Origin: Luteimonas rhizosphaerae | GTDB taxonomy: Bacteria > Pseudomonadota > Gammaproteobacteria > Xanthomonadales > Xanthomonadaceae | Direction: 5' to 3' | NCBI RefSeq assembly: GCF_002849595.1 | Contig: NZ_NRQR01000008.1 | Location: 124,001-188,000, forward strand | Length of the DNA stretch: 64,000 nt | Shown: positions 32,234 through 42,335 of the stretch, piece after piece | How the letters are laid out: each line of letters opens with the position of its first letter | Numbering within the stretch: position 1 is the stretch's first letter | Made by a program: the position numbers and the translations under genes | The notes under the pieces: model-generated | The model's database searches: none | What the model saw: the letters and a program-made list of their open reading frames with translations, nothing else | What the model was told of the DNA's origin: nothing

Positions 32234-34782
32234 TCAGAACTTCCAACCCACCCGCGCGTAATAGAAGCCGCCGTTGAAGCCGTACGGCGAGTGCACGGGG
32301 TACTGGGCGCCGGCGATGCCGCCCCAGGGGTTGTCGTCGGGCACTTCGTCGAACAGGTTCTGCGCGCCGACGTTGACGTACAGGCCGGAATCGAAGGTCC
32401 AGCCGATCTCGGCATCGACGATCACGGTGCTGTCGCCGTAGATCGGCAGGCCGCCGTCTTCGATCGAGATCACGGCGCTGTCCAGGTGGTCCTCGTACCA
32501 GGAGCTGTAGTAGCTCGCGCGCACGTTGGCGTGGAAGACGTCGCGCTGGTGGTTGACGCTGAGATAGCCCTTGGTGCGCGGCAGCGATTCCTCCAGCTTG
32601 TACACGCGGGCCTCGTCGACGAAGTCCGGGTTGAAGCGGTCGACCTCGGTGCGGTTCCAGTTGCCGGCCAGCGAGTACGTGGTGGTGCCGCCGAAGTGGT
32701 CGCTCTCGTAACTCGTCACCAGGTCCACGCCGGAGGTCGTGGTGTCGAAGGCGTTGCCGAAGTAGGTGACCGAGGTCAGCGATGCGGCTTCCGGGTTGCC
32801 GGAGGCGACGAGCTGGGCGCGTTCGGCATCGGTGAGGTCGAAGCTGGAACTCAGGGCGATGCGGTCCTCGACTTCGATGCGGTAGGCGTCCGCGGTGACC
32901 AGCCAGTTGCCGCTGCTCCACACCGCGCCCAGCGAGAAGTTGGTCGACTCTTCGGGCGTCAGCGGCTGCGCGCCCTTGATCGCGGCGATGGGGTTGGTCG
33001 GCGGCAGCGTGGCGATGTCGGTCAGGCCGGTACCGGCGAAGGCGGTGGTGATCTGGCTGACGTTGGCCTGGCCGGGTGTGGGCGCGCGGAAGCCGGTGTT
33101 GATGGCGCCGCGGATGGCGAAGGTGTCGGTGAAGTCGAAGCGGCCGGTCAGCTTGCCGTTGGTGGTGTCGCCGAAATCCTCGAAGTCTTCGTAGCGCACG
33201 GCCGCGGCCAGCAGGAACTGGTCGGTGAACTGCGCTTCGGTGTCGACGTAGACGGCGTAGTTCTCGCGTTCGAACTTGCCGGCGGTGCGCGGGCTGAAGC
33301 CGTTGAAGCCGTTGGAGCCGAGCGCGAAGCCCTGGGTGGTCAGCGGCCCGATCCCGGTCGAGGCCGCGTCGCCGGCGATGATCTCGAAGGCCTCGTTGCG
33401 CCACTCGGCGCCGGCCGAGAAACGCAGTGGCTGCGCGGTGAAGGTGGTCTCGAAATCGCGGCCGATGTCGAAGTTGACGCCGGTATCGGTCTGCACGTTG
33501 CCGCCGGGGTTGAAGCGGTAGCCGTCCGGCTGGTCCGGGCCGAGCGAGGCGTTGACGGTGTTGTAGATCTCGAAATCGATCTCGTTGCGACCGAGCTGTC
33601 TTCCAGCTTGCCGCCGAAGCGCGGGGTGAAGCCGCCGGGGAACAGCGACAGGAAGCTGAAGCAGTTGGCGGGCATCGAGGACGCCGCCGCGCCGACCACG
33701 CTGTAGGGCAGCAGGTTGCCCGCGCCGTCGCGCAGCGCGATGGTCGGGCAGCCGCCGGCGCCGGTGAGGTCGCCGACCAGCAGCGTCTCGCCACCATCGT
33801 TGGAATACACGCCCGAACGCGAGGTCGCATCGCGGTAGTAGAAGCCGCCGTCGACGCTGCGCTTGGCGTAGTTGCCGAACAGGTAGAACTCCAGCGCGTC
33901 GGTTTCCAGGCCCAGGTTGGCGACGAACTTGATGTCGTCCTTGATCTCGGGCGAGCCCCAGATCTGCGAGGGATTGGCGATGTCCGGGTAGCCGGCCGCG
34001 TCGGCCGCGGCGGCGTCGTCGCGCTGCACGCTGCGCGAGGTCGCATCGGCCTGGCGCCATTCGGCCGTCAGCGTGGCGAAGCCGCGCTCGGTCATCGGCA
34101 GGCCGATCTGCGCGCTGTACTGGGTGGTGAAGCCGTCGCCCTCGTAGAACTGGCCGGCGAAGGCTTCGACGGTGCCGCCTTCGCGGATTTTTTTCAGGCC
34201 GAAGTTGATGACGCCGGCGATGGCATCGGAGCCGTATTGCGCGGCCGCGCCGTCGCGCAGGACTTCCACCTGTTCCAGCGCGAGCGAGGGGAACACGGAA
34301 AGATCCGGGCCCTGCGCGCCGTCCGACAGGCCGTGGCCGAGGAAGGTGATGACCGCCGCGCGGTGGAAGCGCTTGCCGTTGACCAGCAGCAGCGTGTTGT
34401 CGGGCGGCAGGCCGCGCAGGTTGGCGGGCCGCACCAGGCTGGCGGCGTCGTCGATGGGAATGGTGCTGACGTTGAACGAGGGCACCAGCACGCGCAGCTG
34501 GTCGAGCGCATCGGTCGCGCCCTGGTTGCGGAATTCCTCGCTGCTGAAGATGTCGATCGGCACGGCGGACGACGACACCGAACGCGGCTGGCTGCGGCTG
34601 CCGAGCACCGAGACCGTCTCGAGCGTGGCGGTGCCTTCCGTCTCCGGCGGGTCTTCCTGCGTCGCGGTCTGCGCGAGCGCTGCGCTGCTGCTGATCAGGA
34701 GTGCACTGGCGAGTGCCAGTCGAACGGCCGACGCCAATGGCGCCTGCGTGAATCGCGAACGTGATGCCTGATTGCTTTGCAT
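32234..34782 (-). pseudogene. TonB-dependent outer-membrane receptor, frame-disrupted
   Basis: Starts at ATG 34782 with a signal peptide (LALASALLISSSAALAQ), a TonB-box-like TLETVSVLG and a complete plug (PANLRGLPPDNTLLLVNGKR, AAAQYGSDAIAGVINFGLKK). The frame breaks near 33593-33602: FTPRFGGKLED ends frame one and LGRNEIDFEIYNTVNASLG resumes in another. Related receptors, as I recall them, have some 20 more residues there. The beta-barrel then runs intact to the C-terminal ARVGWKF (terminal aromatic). Without repair the protein would be truncated in the barrel. Substrate unknown; no transporter partner is adjacent. The upstream leader carries two A-runs (34898-34916). Confidence 0.85.
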
Positions 34783-35535
34783 GCCTGTTTCCCTGGAGTT
34801 CTTGTTGTTGTTGATGGGTTTCCTGTGGGGCCAACTGGACAAGCCGCATTGCTGCGCCGCAACAATCGTTAACAGGAATTCAGCCTCCGGGCAACAAAAA
34901 AATCACAAAAAAGTCACAAGGTGACGAAACTGGGACCAAGGTCGGCAAAGTTTCGAGGGTCGATCCAGGGGGAAGTGACGGGTTGGACCGGCGCCTCAGG
35001 TTGCAAGGACGCGGCATCTGGCTTGGCGGGCCGGGGCCGTTTGCGCCGGCCACGCGCGCGAAACACAGGGTCCGGGTGCCGCAGTCGAACTGCGATCGGT
35101 CGGGGCGACTGGAATGAGGGCGGTCGCGTTCTGCGCGATGGGGAAGGTCTGAACAGCGCCGCGTGTGGCCGTCATTCCCGCGCAGGCGGGAATCCAGCGT
35201 CTTTGGGTTTCAACGGCTTGAAGTCATTGATCCCCGCCTGACCAGCCGTTCGGCTGTCGAGCGCCGCAGGGACAAAGGCAGTGATTCAGACCGTTCCTGG
35301 ACGCCGTGCACGCGGACGGCGATCGGCAGCGGGACGTCATGCGGTCGGGTTGCGCCGGCCTGGCTTGAGGCAATGCCGGCATGGGGTCATCGGCGCGCCG
35401 TGCGTTGCCGGGCGTCGCGCTCTTGGCCTGATCGTCTCCGCATCAGCGTCCCGTGTCGGATGCCATGACGCGGATCCAGACCGCAGGCGAGCGCCACGCT
35501 GGCCCGATCCACCAGGCAACGCGGCGCGGCATGAC
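34783..35535. other. 753-bp intergenic region
   Basis: Leader of the TonB receptor (AT-rich runs at 34898-34916) followed by GC-rich sequence without a credible gene. One class II palindromic repeat lies at 35170-35200 (gtcattcccgcgcaggcggg), and a partial echo of it (gatccccgcctg) at 35228-35239. Confidence 0.55.
35170..35200. repeat. Class II palindromic repeat
   Basis: ATTCCCGC-GCAG-GCGGGAAT core, reverse orientation of the elements at 21147 and 21748. A common dispersed palindrome type in proteobacterial genomes. Confidence 0.8.
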
Positions 35536-36345
35536 CTATTTCCCGCGCAGATACAGCGCCCAGTAGCCCAGTCCGATCACGGCGCCCCCAATGAGGTTGC
35601 CGACGGTCGACCACAGCAGGTTGAGGCCCGCGGTTGCCCACGTCAGACCCGCCGGAATTGCGACGCCGCTGCCCGTCTGCGCGAGCAGGCCCAGCGGCAG
35701 CAGCGACATGTTGGCGATCGAATGTTCGAGCCCCAGTGCGACGAACGCGGCGACGGGCGGCACGATCACGGCGACCTTGTCGATGGCGGACGTCGCACCC
35801 GCCGCCATCCACACCGCAAGGCAGACCAGCACGTTCGCGAGCACGCCACTGGCGACGAGCGCGCCCGGCGATTTCGCGGTCTTGTCGGCGGCCAGCTCGA
35901 TCGCGGTCGCGGCGAAGGCACCGTCGCCGGCGAGATGCACGCCGGCGGCGATCGCGAGCAGCACCAGCAGCAGCGCGCCGACCAGATTCGAGATCCATAC
36001 CAGGCTCCAGGCGCGCAGCACGCGGCCGATGCCCAGGCGCTTCTGCGCGAGCGGCAGCGTCATCAGCACGTTGCCGGTGAAGAGCTCCGCGCCGGCCAGC
36101 AGCACCAGGATCAGGCCCAGCGAGAAGCCGATGCCGGTCGCGATCTGCGCCAGTCCGAACGGAAGACCGGCCGCGCCGGCGCCGAGCAGCACGGCGATCA
36201 GGCTTCCGAAACCGATGTACGCACCGGCCAGCAGGCCGAGGCCGAGGATCGACGACGTCGGCAGGGCGGCCTTGTCGACACCGCTGTCGGAGATCGCCTG
36301 GGCGATGGCGTCCGGAGAGCGCATTGCGGGCGAGGTCTCTGCCAT
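35536..36345 (-). CDS. Formate/nitrite transporter (FNT) family channel
   Basis: 269-residue membrane protein with six hydrophobic segments, as in FocA/NirC pentameric channels. FNT signatures present are AGAYIGFGSLIAVLL near 40, GAELFTGNVLMTLP near 100 (the pore-lining loop) and GLEHSIANMSLLPLGL near 190 containing the central His of the pore. Family members pass formate, nitrite or hydrosulfide. There are no neighbouring pyruvate-formate-lyase or nitrite reductase genes, so the substrate is open. Start ATG 36345; an alternative ATG lies 9 bp upstream. Confidence 0.9.
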   Translation of the reverse strand: MAETSPAMRSPDAIAQAISDSGVDKAALPTSSILGLGLLAGAYIGFGSLIAVLLGAGAAGLPFGLAQIATGIGFSLGLILVLLAGAELFTGNVLMTLPLAQKRLGIGRVLRAWSLVWISNLVGALLLVLLAIAAGVHLAGDGAFAATAIELAADKTAKSPGALVASGVLANVLVCLAVWMAAGATSAIDKVAVIVPPVAAFVALGLEHSIANMSLLPLGLLAQTGSGVAIPAGLTWATAGLNLLWSTVGNLIGGAVIGLGYWALYLRGK

Positions 36346-36593
36346 GGGGCGCATCCGTTCGAAGGGGTTCCCAGCTATACGCGGCGTGGGGTGAAGCGCG
36401 CGGGCACGGCGCGCTATGCGCGGCGCTCGTCCGAGTGCGACGCCAGCGTCTCGGCGACGTCTGCCCTCGATGAGGGCGACATGCCGCGTGTCTCCCGCCG
36501 CATTCACTGTCCCTTGCGCGCCCATCGACGAAGGTAGGGAACGCGACGCGCCACCCGGGCCGCCTCGCGCACCCATCGATTCCGAGACTTCCC

Positions 36594-37034
36594 ATGCATC
36601 CACTTCCCGTCGTCGCGGCGCAGCCTGTTCGGCCGCTGCACCCCGTGCACATGCTGCTGGCCAGCAGTGCGTTCCCTCTCTTCCTCGGCGCGCTGATCGC
36701 CGACGTCGCCTATGCCCAGACCTACGAGATCCAGTGGACGAACTTCGCGTCCTGGCTGGTCGTGGGTGCACTGGTGTTCGCCGGCATTGCGCTGGTCTGG
36801 GCGCTGCTGTCGCTGATCACCCCGACGGCCCGCACGCGCACGCGCTTCCTCTACGTCGGTCTGCTCGCGCTGACCTGCGTGCTCGGCTTCGTCAATTCGC
36901 TGGTCCATGCGATGGACGCCTGGCAGAAGATGCCGCAGGCGCTGGTGTGGTCGGTGCTGTGCGTGGTGTCGATCGCCGCGACGCTGTGGTTCGCGATCGG
37001 CGGCAGCCTGCGTCGTCGGGAGGTGGTGGCATGA
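36594..37034 (+). CDS. DUF2231-type membrane protein
   Basis: 146-residue protein with four hydrophobic helices (about 20-40, 50-75, 85-105, 115-138). The opening PVRPLHPVHMLLASSAFPLF resembles the DUF2231 family start with its conserved His pair. Its stop overlaps the start of the sugar dehydrogenase gene (ATGA at 37031). Pairing of a DUF2231 protein with a sorbosone-dehydrogenase-like lipoprotein is a recurring arrangement and suggests a membrane electron-transfer or haem-linked role, which is inference. Confidence 0.82.
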   Translation: MHPLPVVAAQPVRPLHPVHMLLASSAFPLFLGALIADVAYAQTYEIQWTNFASWLVVGALVFAGIALVWALLSLITPTARTRTRFLYVGLLALTCVLGFVNSLVHAMDAWQKMPQALVWSVLCVVSIAATLWFAIGGSLRRREVVA

Positions 37035-38400
37035 ACGTCCTGACGTTGAAGCGCACGACGCCCCGTCTTTTGACGCGCGCCCTGGTGCCTGCCCTGGCGC
37101 TGGCACTCGTCGCCTGCGGCGGCACGCCGGACGAGACCTATGTCGGTCCGTCGCCGGAGCTGCCGAAGCCGCAGCGCGGCCTGTTCCCCACGCTGAAGAT
37201 CTCGCTGCCGGCCGAGTGGGGCGATCAGCGCCCGACGGTGCCCGAGGGCTACGAGATCACCCCGATCGCCGACAACCTGCTGATCCCGCGGCAGATGCTG
37301 GTGCTGCCGAACGGCGACATCCTCGTCGCCGAAGGCCGCGGCGGTCGCGCGCCGAAGCTGACGCCGAAGGACATCATCGCCGGCGTCATCAAGGCGCGCG
37401 GCAATACCCAGGTCGAGAGCGGCGACCGTCTGACCCTGCTGCGCGATACCGATGGCGATGGCGTCTACGAAGGTCGCTCGGTGTTCGCCGACAACCTCGA
37501 CGCGCCCTATGGCCTGGCGTATTCGGAAGGCTCGCTCTACGTCGCCACGCAGGATGCGCTGCTGCGCTTCGCCTACACCGACGGCGCGGTCAATGCCGCC
37601 GGTGCGCCGGAGGAAGTCACCAAGCTGCCGTCGGCGATCAACCACCACTGGACCAAGGCGCTGACGATCAGTGCCGACGGTCGCTATCTCTACGTCGGCA
37701 TCGGCTCGGACAGCAACATCACCGAGCGTGGCCTGGCGGTCGAAGAGAACCGCGCGATGATCTGGCAGGTCGAGGCCGCGACCGGTTTCCACCGCGTGTT
37801 CGCGACCGGCCTGCGCAATCCGACCGCGCTGGCGATGCAGCCGGGCATGGACCAGTTGTGGGCCGTGGTCAACGAGCGCGACGAGATCGGCGGCGAGCTG
37901 GTGCCGGACTACCTCACCAGCGTGCGACCCGGCGGTTTCTACGGCTGGCCCTACAGCTACTGGGGCCAGAACGTCGACGAGCGCGTGCGTCCGCAGAAGC
38001 CGGAGAAGGTCGCGTCCGCGATCGCCCCCGACTTCGCACTGGGCGCGCACGTCGCGGCGCTGGGCCTGGCGTTCTCCAGCCCGGCGATGGGCGCGCAGTT
38101 CGCCAATGGCGTGTTCGTCGGCCAGCACGGCAGCTGGAACCGCGATCCGCCGGTCGGCTACAAGGTTTCGTTCGTGCCGTTCGCCAATGGACGCCCGTCG
38201 GGTGACGCGATCGACTTCGCCACCGGCTTCCTCGGCGAAGACGGGTCGATCCGCGCGGCGCCCTGCTGGTGGCCGACGATCTGGCGAACACCATCTGGCG
38301 GATCACGCCCACGGGCGGCGCCCCGGGTGTCCCCGCAACGCCGCCGGCTGCGCCCGAGGCCGCGCCTGCGGCGACAGGGACGCCGCCGCCTGCGGGTTGA
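37031..38400 (+). pseudogene. PQQ-dependent sugar dehydrogenase (sorbosone dehydrogenase type), frame-disrupted near the 3' end
   Basis: Lipoprotein signal peptide (LALALVACGG) followed by a six-bladed beta-propeller of the soluble glucose/L-sorbosone dehydrogenase family. Visible motifs include EITPIADNLLIPRQMLVLPNG, GLRNPTALAMQPG, the GGFYGWPYSYWGQN blade and GQHGSWNRDPPVGYKV (conserved His and Arg of the PQQ site). After GFLGEDGSIR (38251-38260) the frame is lost; GALLVADDLANTIWRITP then continues in another frame to the TGA at 38398. Homologues have about ten residues (GRPVGVA-like) at this point, so a short out-of-frame deletion is likely. Translationally coupled to the DUF2231 gene. Confidence 0.85.
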
Positions 38401-38422
38401 GTGCGCGCGTTCGGTTCGCATG

Positions 38423-38452
38423 ACAAAGGGCCCGCAAGGGCCCTTTGTTTTT
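38423..38452 (+). terminator. Rho-independent terminator after the sugar dehydrogenase
   Basis: ACAAAGGGCCC-GCAA-GGGCCCTTTGT followed by TTTT: 11 bp perfect stem with a GNRA loop. Convergent with ridA, so it probably serves both sides. Confidence 0.92.
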
Positions 38453-38536
38453 GGAGTCTCGGCGACGTTCTGCCGACAGCCGATCTTCCGGCGCCGGGAG
38501 GACGGGGCGGTCCTGGCGCCGCCTGCGCCACGCGCC

Positions 38537-38941
38537 TCAACCGGGCGCACGCTCCGGCAGCTTCGCCACCACCTTGATTTCGAAATCGAACCCCGCCAGC
38601 CACGTCACGCCGACCACCGTCGCGGTCGGAAACGGCGCCTCGCCCCAGTACTCGGGCACGATCTGCCATGCACGCTCGAAGCGGTTCGCCGGGTCGACGA
38701 TGAAGAACGTCACATCGACCACGTCGTCGAACGTGCAGCCAGCAGCGGCGAGGACGGCATTGAGGTTCTCGAAGGCGCGGCGCACCTGCTGGTCGAACTC
38801 CGGTTCGGGCGAGCCGTCTTCGCGGCTGCCGACCTGGCCGGAGACGAACAGGAAACCATCCGAGCGGACGGCGGGCGAATAGCGGTGCTTGTCGTACAGC
38901 GCATGGCGGCCGACGGGGAACACGACGTCACGGGTTGCCAT
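38537..38941 (-). CDS. RidA/YjgF/YER057c family protein
   Basis: 134-residue protein of the Rid superfamily. The N-terminal GRHALYDKHRYSPAVRSDGFLFVSGQVG (broken over 11-38) and the C-terminal PFPTATVVGVTWLAG are typical. RidA proper deaminates reactive 2-aminoacrylate, but the RidA-active Arg in IRTAVYP-type proteins is not clearly matched, so this may be one of the Rid subfamilies of unknown substrate. A good Shine-Dalgarno (AGGAG, on the minus strand) precedes the ATG at 38941. It is divergent from a LysR regulator that may control it. Confidence 0.85.
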   Translation of the reverse strand: MATRDVVFPVGRHALYDKHRYSPAVRSDGFLFVSGQVGSREDGSPEPEFDQQVRRAFENLNAVLAAAGCTFDDVVDVTFFIVDPANRFERAWQIVPEYWGEAPFPTATVVGVTWLAGFDFEIKVVAKLPERAPG

Positions 38942-39035
38942 GGAATTCTCCTGTGGGGCCTGGCCCCGGATGCTTGGGATGGCGCCAGTCTGCGGACGCA
39001 CGTCGTCGGGATAAACACGCCTGTCTGGCCATCAC

Positions 39036-39054
39036 TGTTCGTAGAATCCAAACA
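39036..39054. promoter_or_regulatory. LysR-type box between ridA and lysR
   Basis: TGTT-N11-AACA, the classical T-N11-A pattern of LysR regulator sites. It overlaps TAGAAT (39042-39047), a close -10 match, 30 bp before the LysR start. Autorepression and control of ridA are plausible. Confidence 0.5.
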
Positions 39055-39076
39055 ATCTTCCGCAGCTGGACCGCCG

Positions 39077-40003
39077 ATGGACCGTTTCGATGCGATGCAG
39101 GCGTTTGCGCGCGTGGTGGAGACCGGCAGCTTCACCAAGGCCGCCCAGACACTGCACATGAGCCGGACCACGGTGACGCAGCTGGTGCAGCAGCTGGAGG
39201 CGCGCCTGCGCGTGCGGCTGCTCAACCGGACCACGCGCCAGGTCAACGTGACCGCCGACGGCGCGGCGTACTACGAACGCGTCGTGCGTCTGCTGGCCGA
39301 CGTGGACGATGCCGAGACAAGCCTGTCGGGCGCCGCCGCGACGCCGCGCGGGCGCCTGCGCGTCGACGTGCCCAGTCCCTTCGCGCGGATGATCCTGGCG
39401 CCGGCGCTGCCGGATTTCCACGCCCGCTATCCCGACATCCAGCTCGACCTCGGCGTCAGCGACCGGCGCATCGACGTGATCGGCGAGAACGTCGATTGCG
39501 TGGTGCGTGGCGGCACGATCACCGACCAGTCGCTGGTCGCGCGGCACGTCGGCGACCTGCAGCTCGGCGTGCACGCGACGCCGGCGTATCTGCAGCGCAT
39601 GGGCACGCCGGCGCATCCGCGCGAGCTCGAGGCGTCGCATCACCGGATCGTGGGATTCCTGTGGGCGCGCACCGGAAAACCGCTGCCGTACGCGATGCGG
39701 CGCGGCGACGAGCGCGTCGAGGCGCAGGGCCGCTACGTGGTCGCGGTCGACGACGGCAGCGCGTACCTCGCCGCGGGATTGGCGGGCATGGGCGTGATGT
39801 GGCTGCCCGCGTACATGGCCAGGCCGCACCTGGCGAGCGGCGAGCTGGTGTCGCTGTTCGAGGACTGGCGCATGGACCCGATGCCGATGTCGATCGCGTT
39901 TCCGCCGAACCGCCACGTCAGCGCGAAACTGCGGGTGTTCATCGACTGGATCATCGAGCTGATGGCGATCCACGCGCCGGTCGTGCAACGGCCCCCGGTC
40001 TAG
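39077..40003 (+). CDS. LysR-family transcriptional regulator
   Basis: 308 residues. N-terminal winged HTH (MDRFDAMQAFARVVETGSFT, then AAQTLHMSRTTVTQLVQQLEARL) and a C-terminal periplasmic-binding-like effector domain from ~90 (GRLRVDVPSPFARMILAPAL). The pattern RLLNRTTRQVNVTADGAAYYE is that of the CrgA/AaeR-like subgroup, which often regulates a divergent single gene. ridA diverges from it across 135 bp. The effector is unknown. Confidence 0.92.
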   Translation: MDRFDAMQAFARVVETGSFTKAAQTLHMSRTTVTQLVQQLEARLRVRLLNRTTRQVNVTADGAAYYERVVRLLADVDDAETSLSGAAATPRGRLRVDVPSPFARMILAPALPDFHARYPDIQLDLGVSDRRIDVIGENVDCVVRGGTITDQSLVARHVGDLQLGVHATPAYLQRMGTPAHPRELEASHHRIVGFLWARTGKPLPYAMRRGDERVEAQGRYVVAVDDGSAYLAAGLAGMGVMWLPAYMARPHLASGELVSLFEDWRMDPMPMSIAFPPNRHVSAKLRVFIDWIIELMAIHAPVVQRPPV

Positions 40004-40192
40004 GCGCTGCGTGGCCCCCGTATGGCCCTGGAGTGGGCCACGCACATCGCGCGCAAGCGCGCGCCTGCCGCGACCTGGTCTGTTCTGGCTTGCGTTTGCG
40101 CGTACCCGGGCGTGGCGATGCCGAGTCCAAATGGGTTGTGCCGGACGACCGCAAGGCCCGTGCGATGCGCGTGCAGCAGGCCGTGACGCCAT

Positions 40193-40259
40193 TCGCGCGC
40201 GAGCGCCCTCCTACGGGGAGGTGTCTTGTTGCAGGGGCGCGCTTGCGCGCGACCGGGCC
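40193..40259. repeat. Outward-facing pair of the palindromic repeat
   Basis: Two diverged arms (TCGCGCGCGAGCGCCCTCCT at 40193 and GGGGCGCGCTTGCGCGCGAC at 40234) arranged back to back, opposite to the hairpin units at 20.9-22.2 kb. A third fragment (catcgcgcgcaagcgcgcg) lies at 40045. Confidence 0.75.
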
Positions 40260-40267
40260 CGTCGAGC

Positions 40268-41980
40268 TCAGACCACCTCGGCCACCGCTTCTCCGTCGCC
40301 CTGGTCCGCCGTGTCGTCGGCGCGGCCGCAGGACACGATGGCGATGCCGTCGTCGATCGCGGCCTGCGTGCCGTCGCGGATGCGCTCGACGAGCAGGGCG
40401 GGCGGTACGCCGTTGGCGGGACGCAGCGCGGCCCAGTTGTTGCGGCCGTGCTGCTTGACCCAGTACAGCGCGGCGTCCGCGAGTTCGATGGTCTGCTCCC
40501 ACGGCAGCGCCGCGTCGTCGCCGGGGTTGCGTTCCGCGAAGCCCACCGAGCACGTCAGCGTCAGCGGCGGTTGCCCGGTCACGTCGAACGCGTGCGCCGC
40601 GACGAGGGCGCAGATGCGCCTGCCGAGCACGGACACGGACTCCGACGGCATCGGCCGCAGCACCAGCAGGAATTCCTCGCCGCCCCAGCGCACGGCGTAG
40701 TCGCTGCTGCGGATCAGGCCGCCGAGCAGGGTGGCGAACTGCTGCAGGACCTCGTCGCCAGCGCGGTGGCCGAGGCGGTCGTTGATCCGCTTGAAGTGGT
40801 CGATGTCGACGAGCGCGAAATACAGGGCCTGGTTCGGCGTGTGCGGCTGCAGGGCGTCGCGCTCGTAGAACGCCAGATCCAGCGGCAGCTGGCGCGACAC
40901 GTAGCGCCGGTTGCGAAGGCCGGTCAGCGCATCGGTCTGGCTGAGTTCCTCGAGCCGGCGGTTGGCCGCGTCGAGCTGGCGGGTGCGCTCGGCGACCAGG
41001 GCCTCGAGTTCTTCCTGCTGGATCCGCGTCGCTTCGGCCAGCAGCCGCGCCGAGCGGATCGCGCCCACGCGCTGCACGTGGATGGTTTCCATCAGCATCA
41101 GCGGCAGGATCGCGAACAGGTTGAGCAGGCCGAGCAGCAGCACGGCATCGAGCGTGGTCGTGGGCGGCCGGTAGGCCGCGAGTCCCAGGCCCAGCAGCGA
41201 GGTCACGACCGCCACCGCGACGAGGGTCGAGGTCGCGGTCCACAGGCGGGTGAAGCGGAACGCGCTCCACACCAGCAGGGCCAGCGGAATGGCGACCATG
41301 CCCAGCGGATAATGGCTGGCCTGCGAGCCGACCCAGTACAGGAACCCGTAGGACGCGACGCAGGCCATCAGCCACACCCAGCGCTCGGTTGCCCCGGCAT
41401 AGGCGGACGTCGGCGGCGCATCGGTCTGCACGCGCATCCGCGATTCCAGCACCAGCAGCAGCGCCGGCGCGATGCAGGCGATGCCGAGGAGATTGCTCAG
41501 CGCCCACTTCATGTAGGCGGCCGCCGCGTCGGCGCCGGGCACCATGCCCGCTTTGACGAGACCCAGCGTGCCGACGCCCGCCGACACGACCGCCATCGCC
41601 ATCGCGCCGCCCAGGATTCCGAACACGCCGGCCGCGCGGTGGGGACTGAAGGTCCGCACGACGCGCAGGAACACCGCACCCGACAGGGCGCCGAGCACGT
41701 TGCTCATCACCGAGAACGGCACGAACTCCGGCGGCACCGGCGCGAACGTCGCGTGCGCGATCAGCAGCGCCACCGGCAGGATGAGCACCCAGCGCATGCC
41801 GAGGCCCACGACGGCCGCATAGGCGATGCCGGAGGCAGGCCAGAACAGGGTCACCGCCGGCGCGCCGACGACGAAGGACTCGGCGCACCAGATCGCCAGC
41901 ACGTAGAGCGCGGTCCACACGACCGCGGTGCGCAGGACGGCGAGGGCGCCGGAAGCGGAGGGAAGCAGCAGGGTCGACAT
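40268..41980 (-). CDS. MASE1-like membrane diguanylate cyclase (GGDEF)
   Basis: 570 residues. The N-terminal ~300 form eight or so hydrophobic helices of MASE1 type (FWPASGIAYAAVVGLGMRW near 45). A coiled coil (about 340-385, LLAEATRIQQEELEALVAER) leads to a GGDEF domain. The active-site signature is present as RWGGEEFLLVLRP and is preceded by RSSD five residues upstream, the inhibitory I-site (RxxD). So the enzyme should make c-di-GMP from two GTP and be product-inhibited. No EAL domain. The start is ATG 41980; a long upstream in-frame extension lacks gene-like composition. Confidence 0.92.
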   Translation of the reverse strand: MSTLLLPSASGALAVLRTAVVWTALYVLAIWCAESFVVGAPAVTLFWPASGIAYAAVVGLGMRWVLILPVALLIAHATFAPVPPEFVPFSVMSNVLGALSGAVFLRVVRTFSPHRAAGVFGILGGAMAMAVVSAGVGTLGLVKAGMVPGADAAAAYMKWALSNLLGIACIAPALLLVLESRMRVQTDAPPTSAYAGATERWVWLMACVASYGFLYWVGSQASHYPLGMVAIPLALLVWSAFRFTRLWTATSTLVAVAVVTSLLGLGLAAYRPPTTTLDAVLLLGLLNLFAILPLMLMETIHVQRVGAIRSARLLAEATRIQQEELEALVAERTRQLDAANRRLEELSQTDALTGLRNRRYVSRQLPLDLAFYERDALQPHTPNQALYFALVDIDHFKRINDRLGHRAGDEVLQQFATLLGGLIRSSDYAVRWGGEEFLLVLRPMPSESVSVLGRRICALVAAHAFDVTGQPPLTLTCSVGFAERNPGDDAALPWEQTIELADAALYWVKQHGRNNWAALRPANGVPPALLVERIRDGTQAAIDDGIAIVSCGRADDTADQGDGEAVAEVV

Positions 41981-42335
41981 CACGGGAGCGCCTGGACGTT
42001 GAGCGAGGCGGTCCTGCCAGGCTGTGCAGCATGAGGCCGCAGGCGACGGGCGCTGCGGAAGAAGAGGGGAGGTGGGGTGGCGCATCCGGCCGCGAGGTGC
42101 GGGCGGGGTGCCGATGGGCACATCATGCGCCTTGTCGCGTGAGGCGTGTGCAGCGGCGTCGATCGGGCCATGCGGCCGGTGGATCGCAGGCCGGAGTGCG
42201 TCCGCGCCGACCCGTCGCCACACCATCCGCGCCGTACCCCGGCCCGGCGGTTTGGGCTGCTCCATCCCACACGGTCCGCTGGCTGCCCCGCGGCGCGCGG
42301 GTGCATGATGCAGGACCGTCCGCCGGAACCTGCCG
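41981..42335. other. 355-bp divergent promoter region
   Basis: Between the diguanylate cyclase (leftward) and the cNMP/thioredoxin-reductase-like gene (rightward). GC-rich, with no palindromic repeat and no operator that I can name. Confidence 0.5.
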
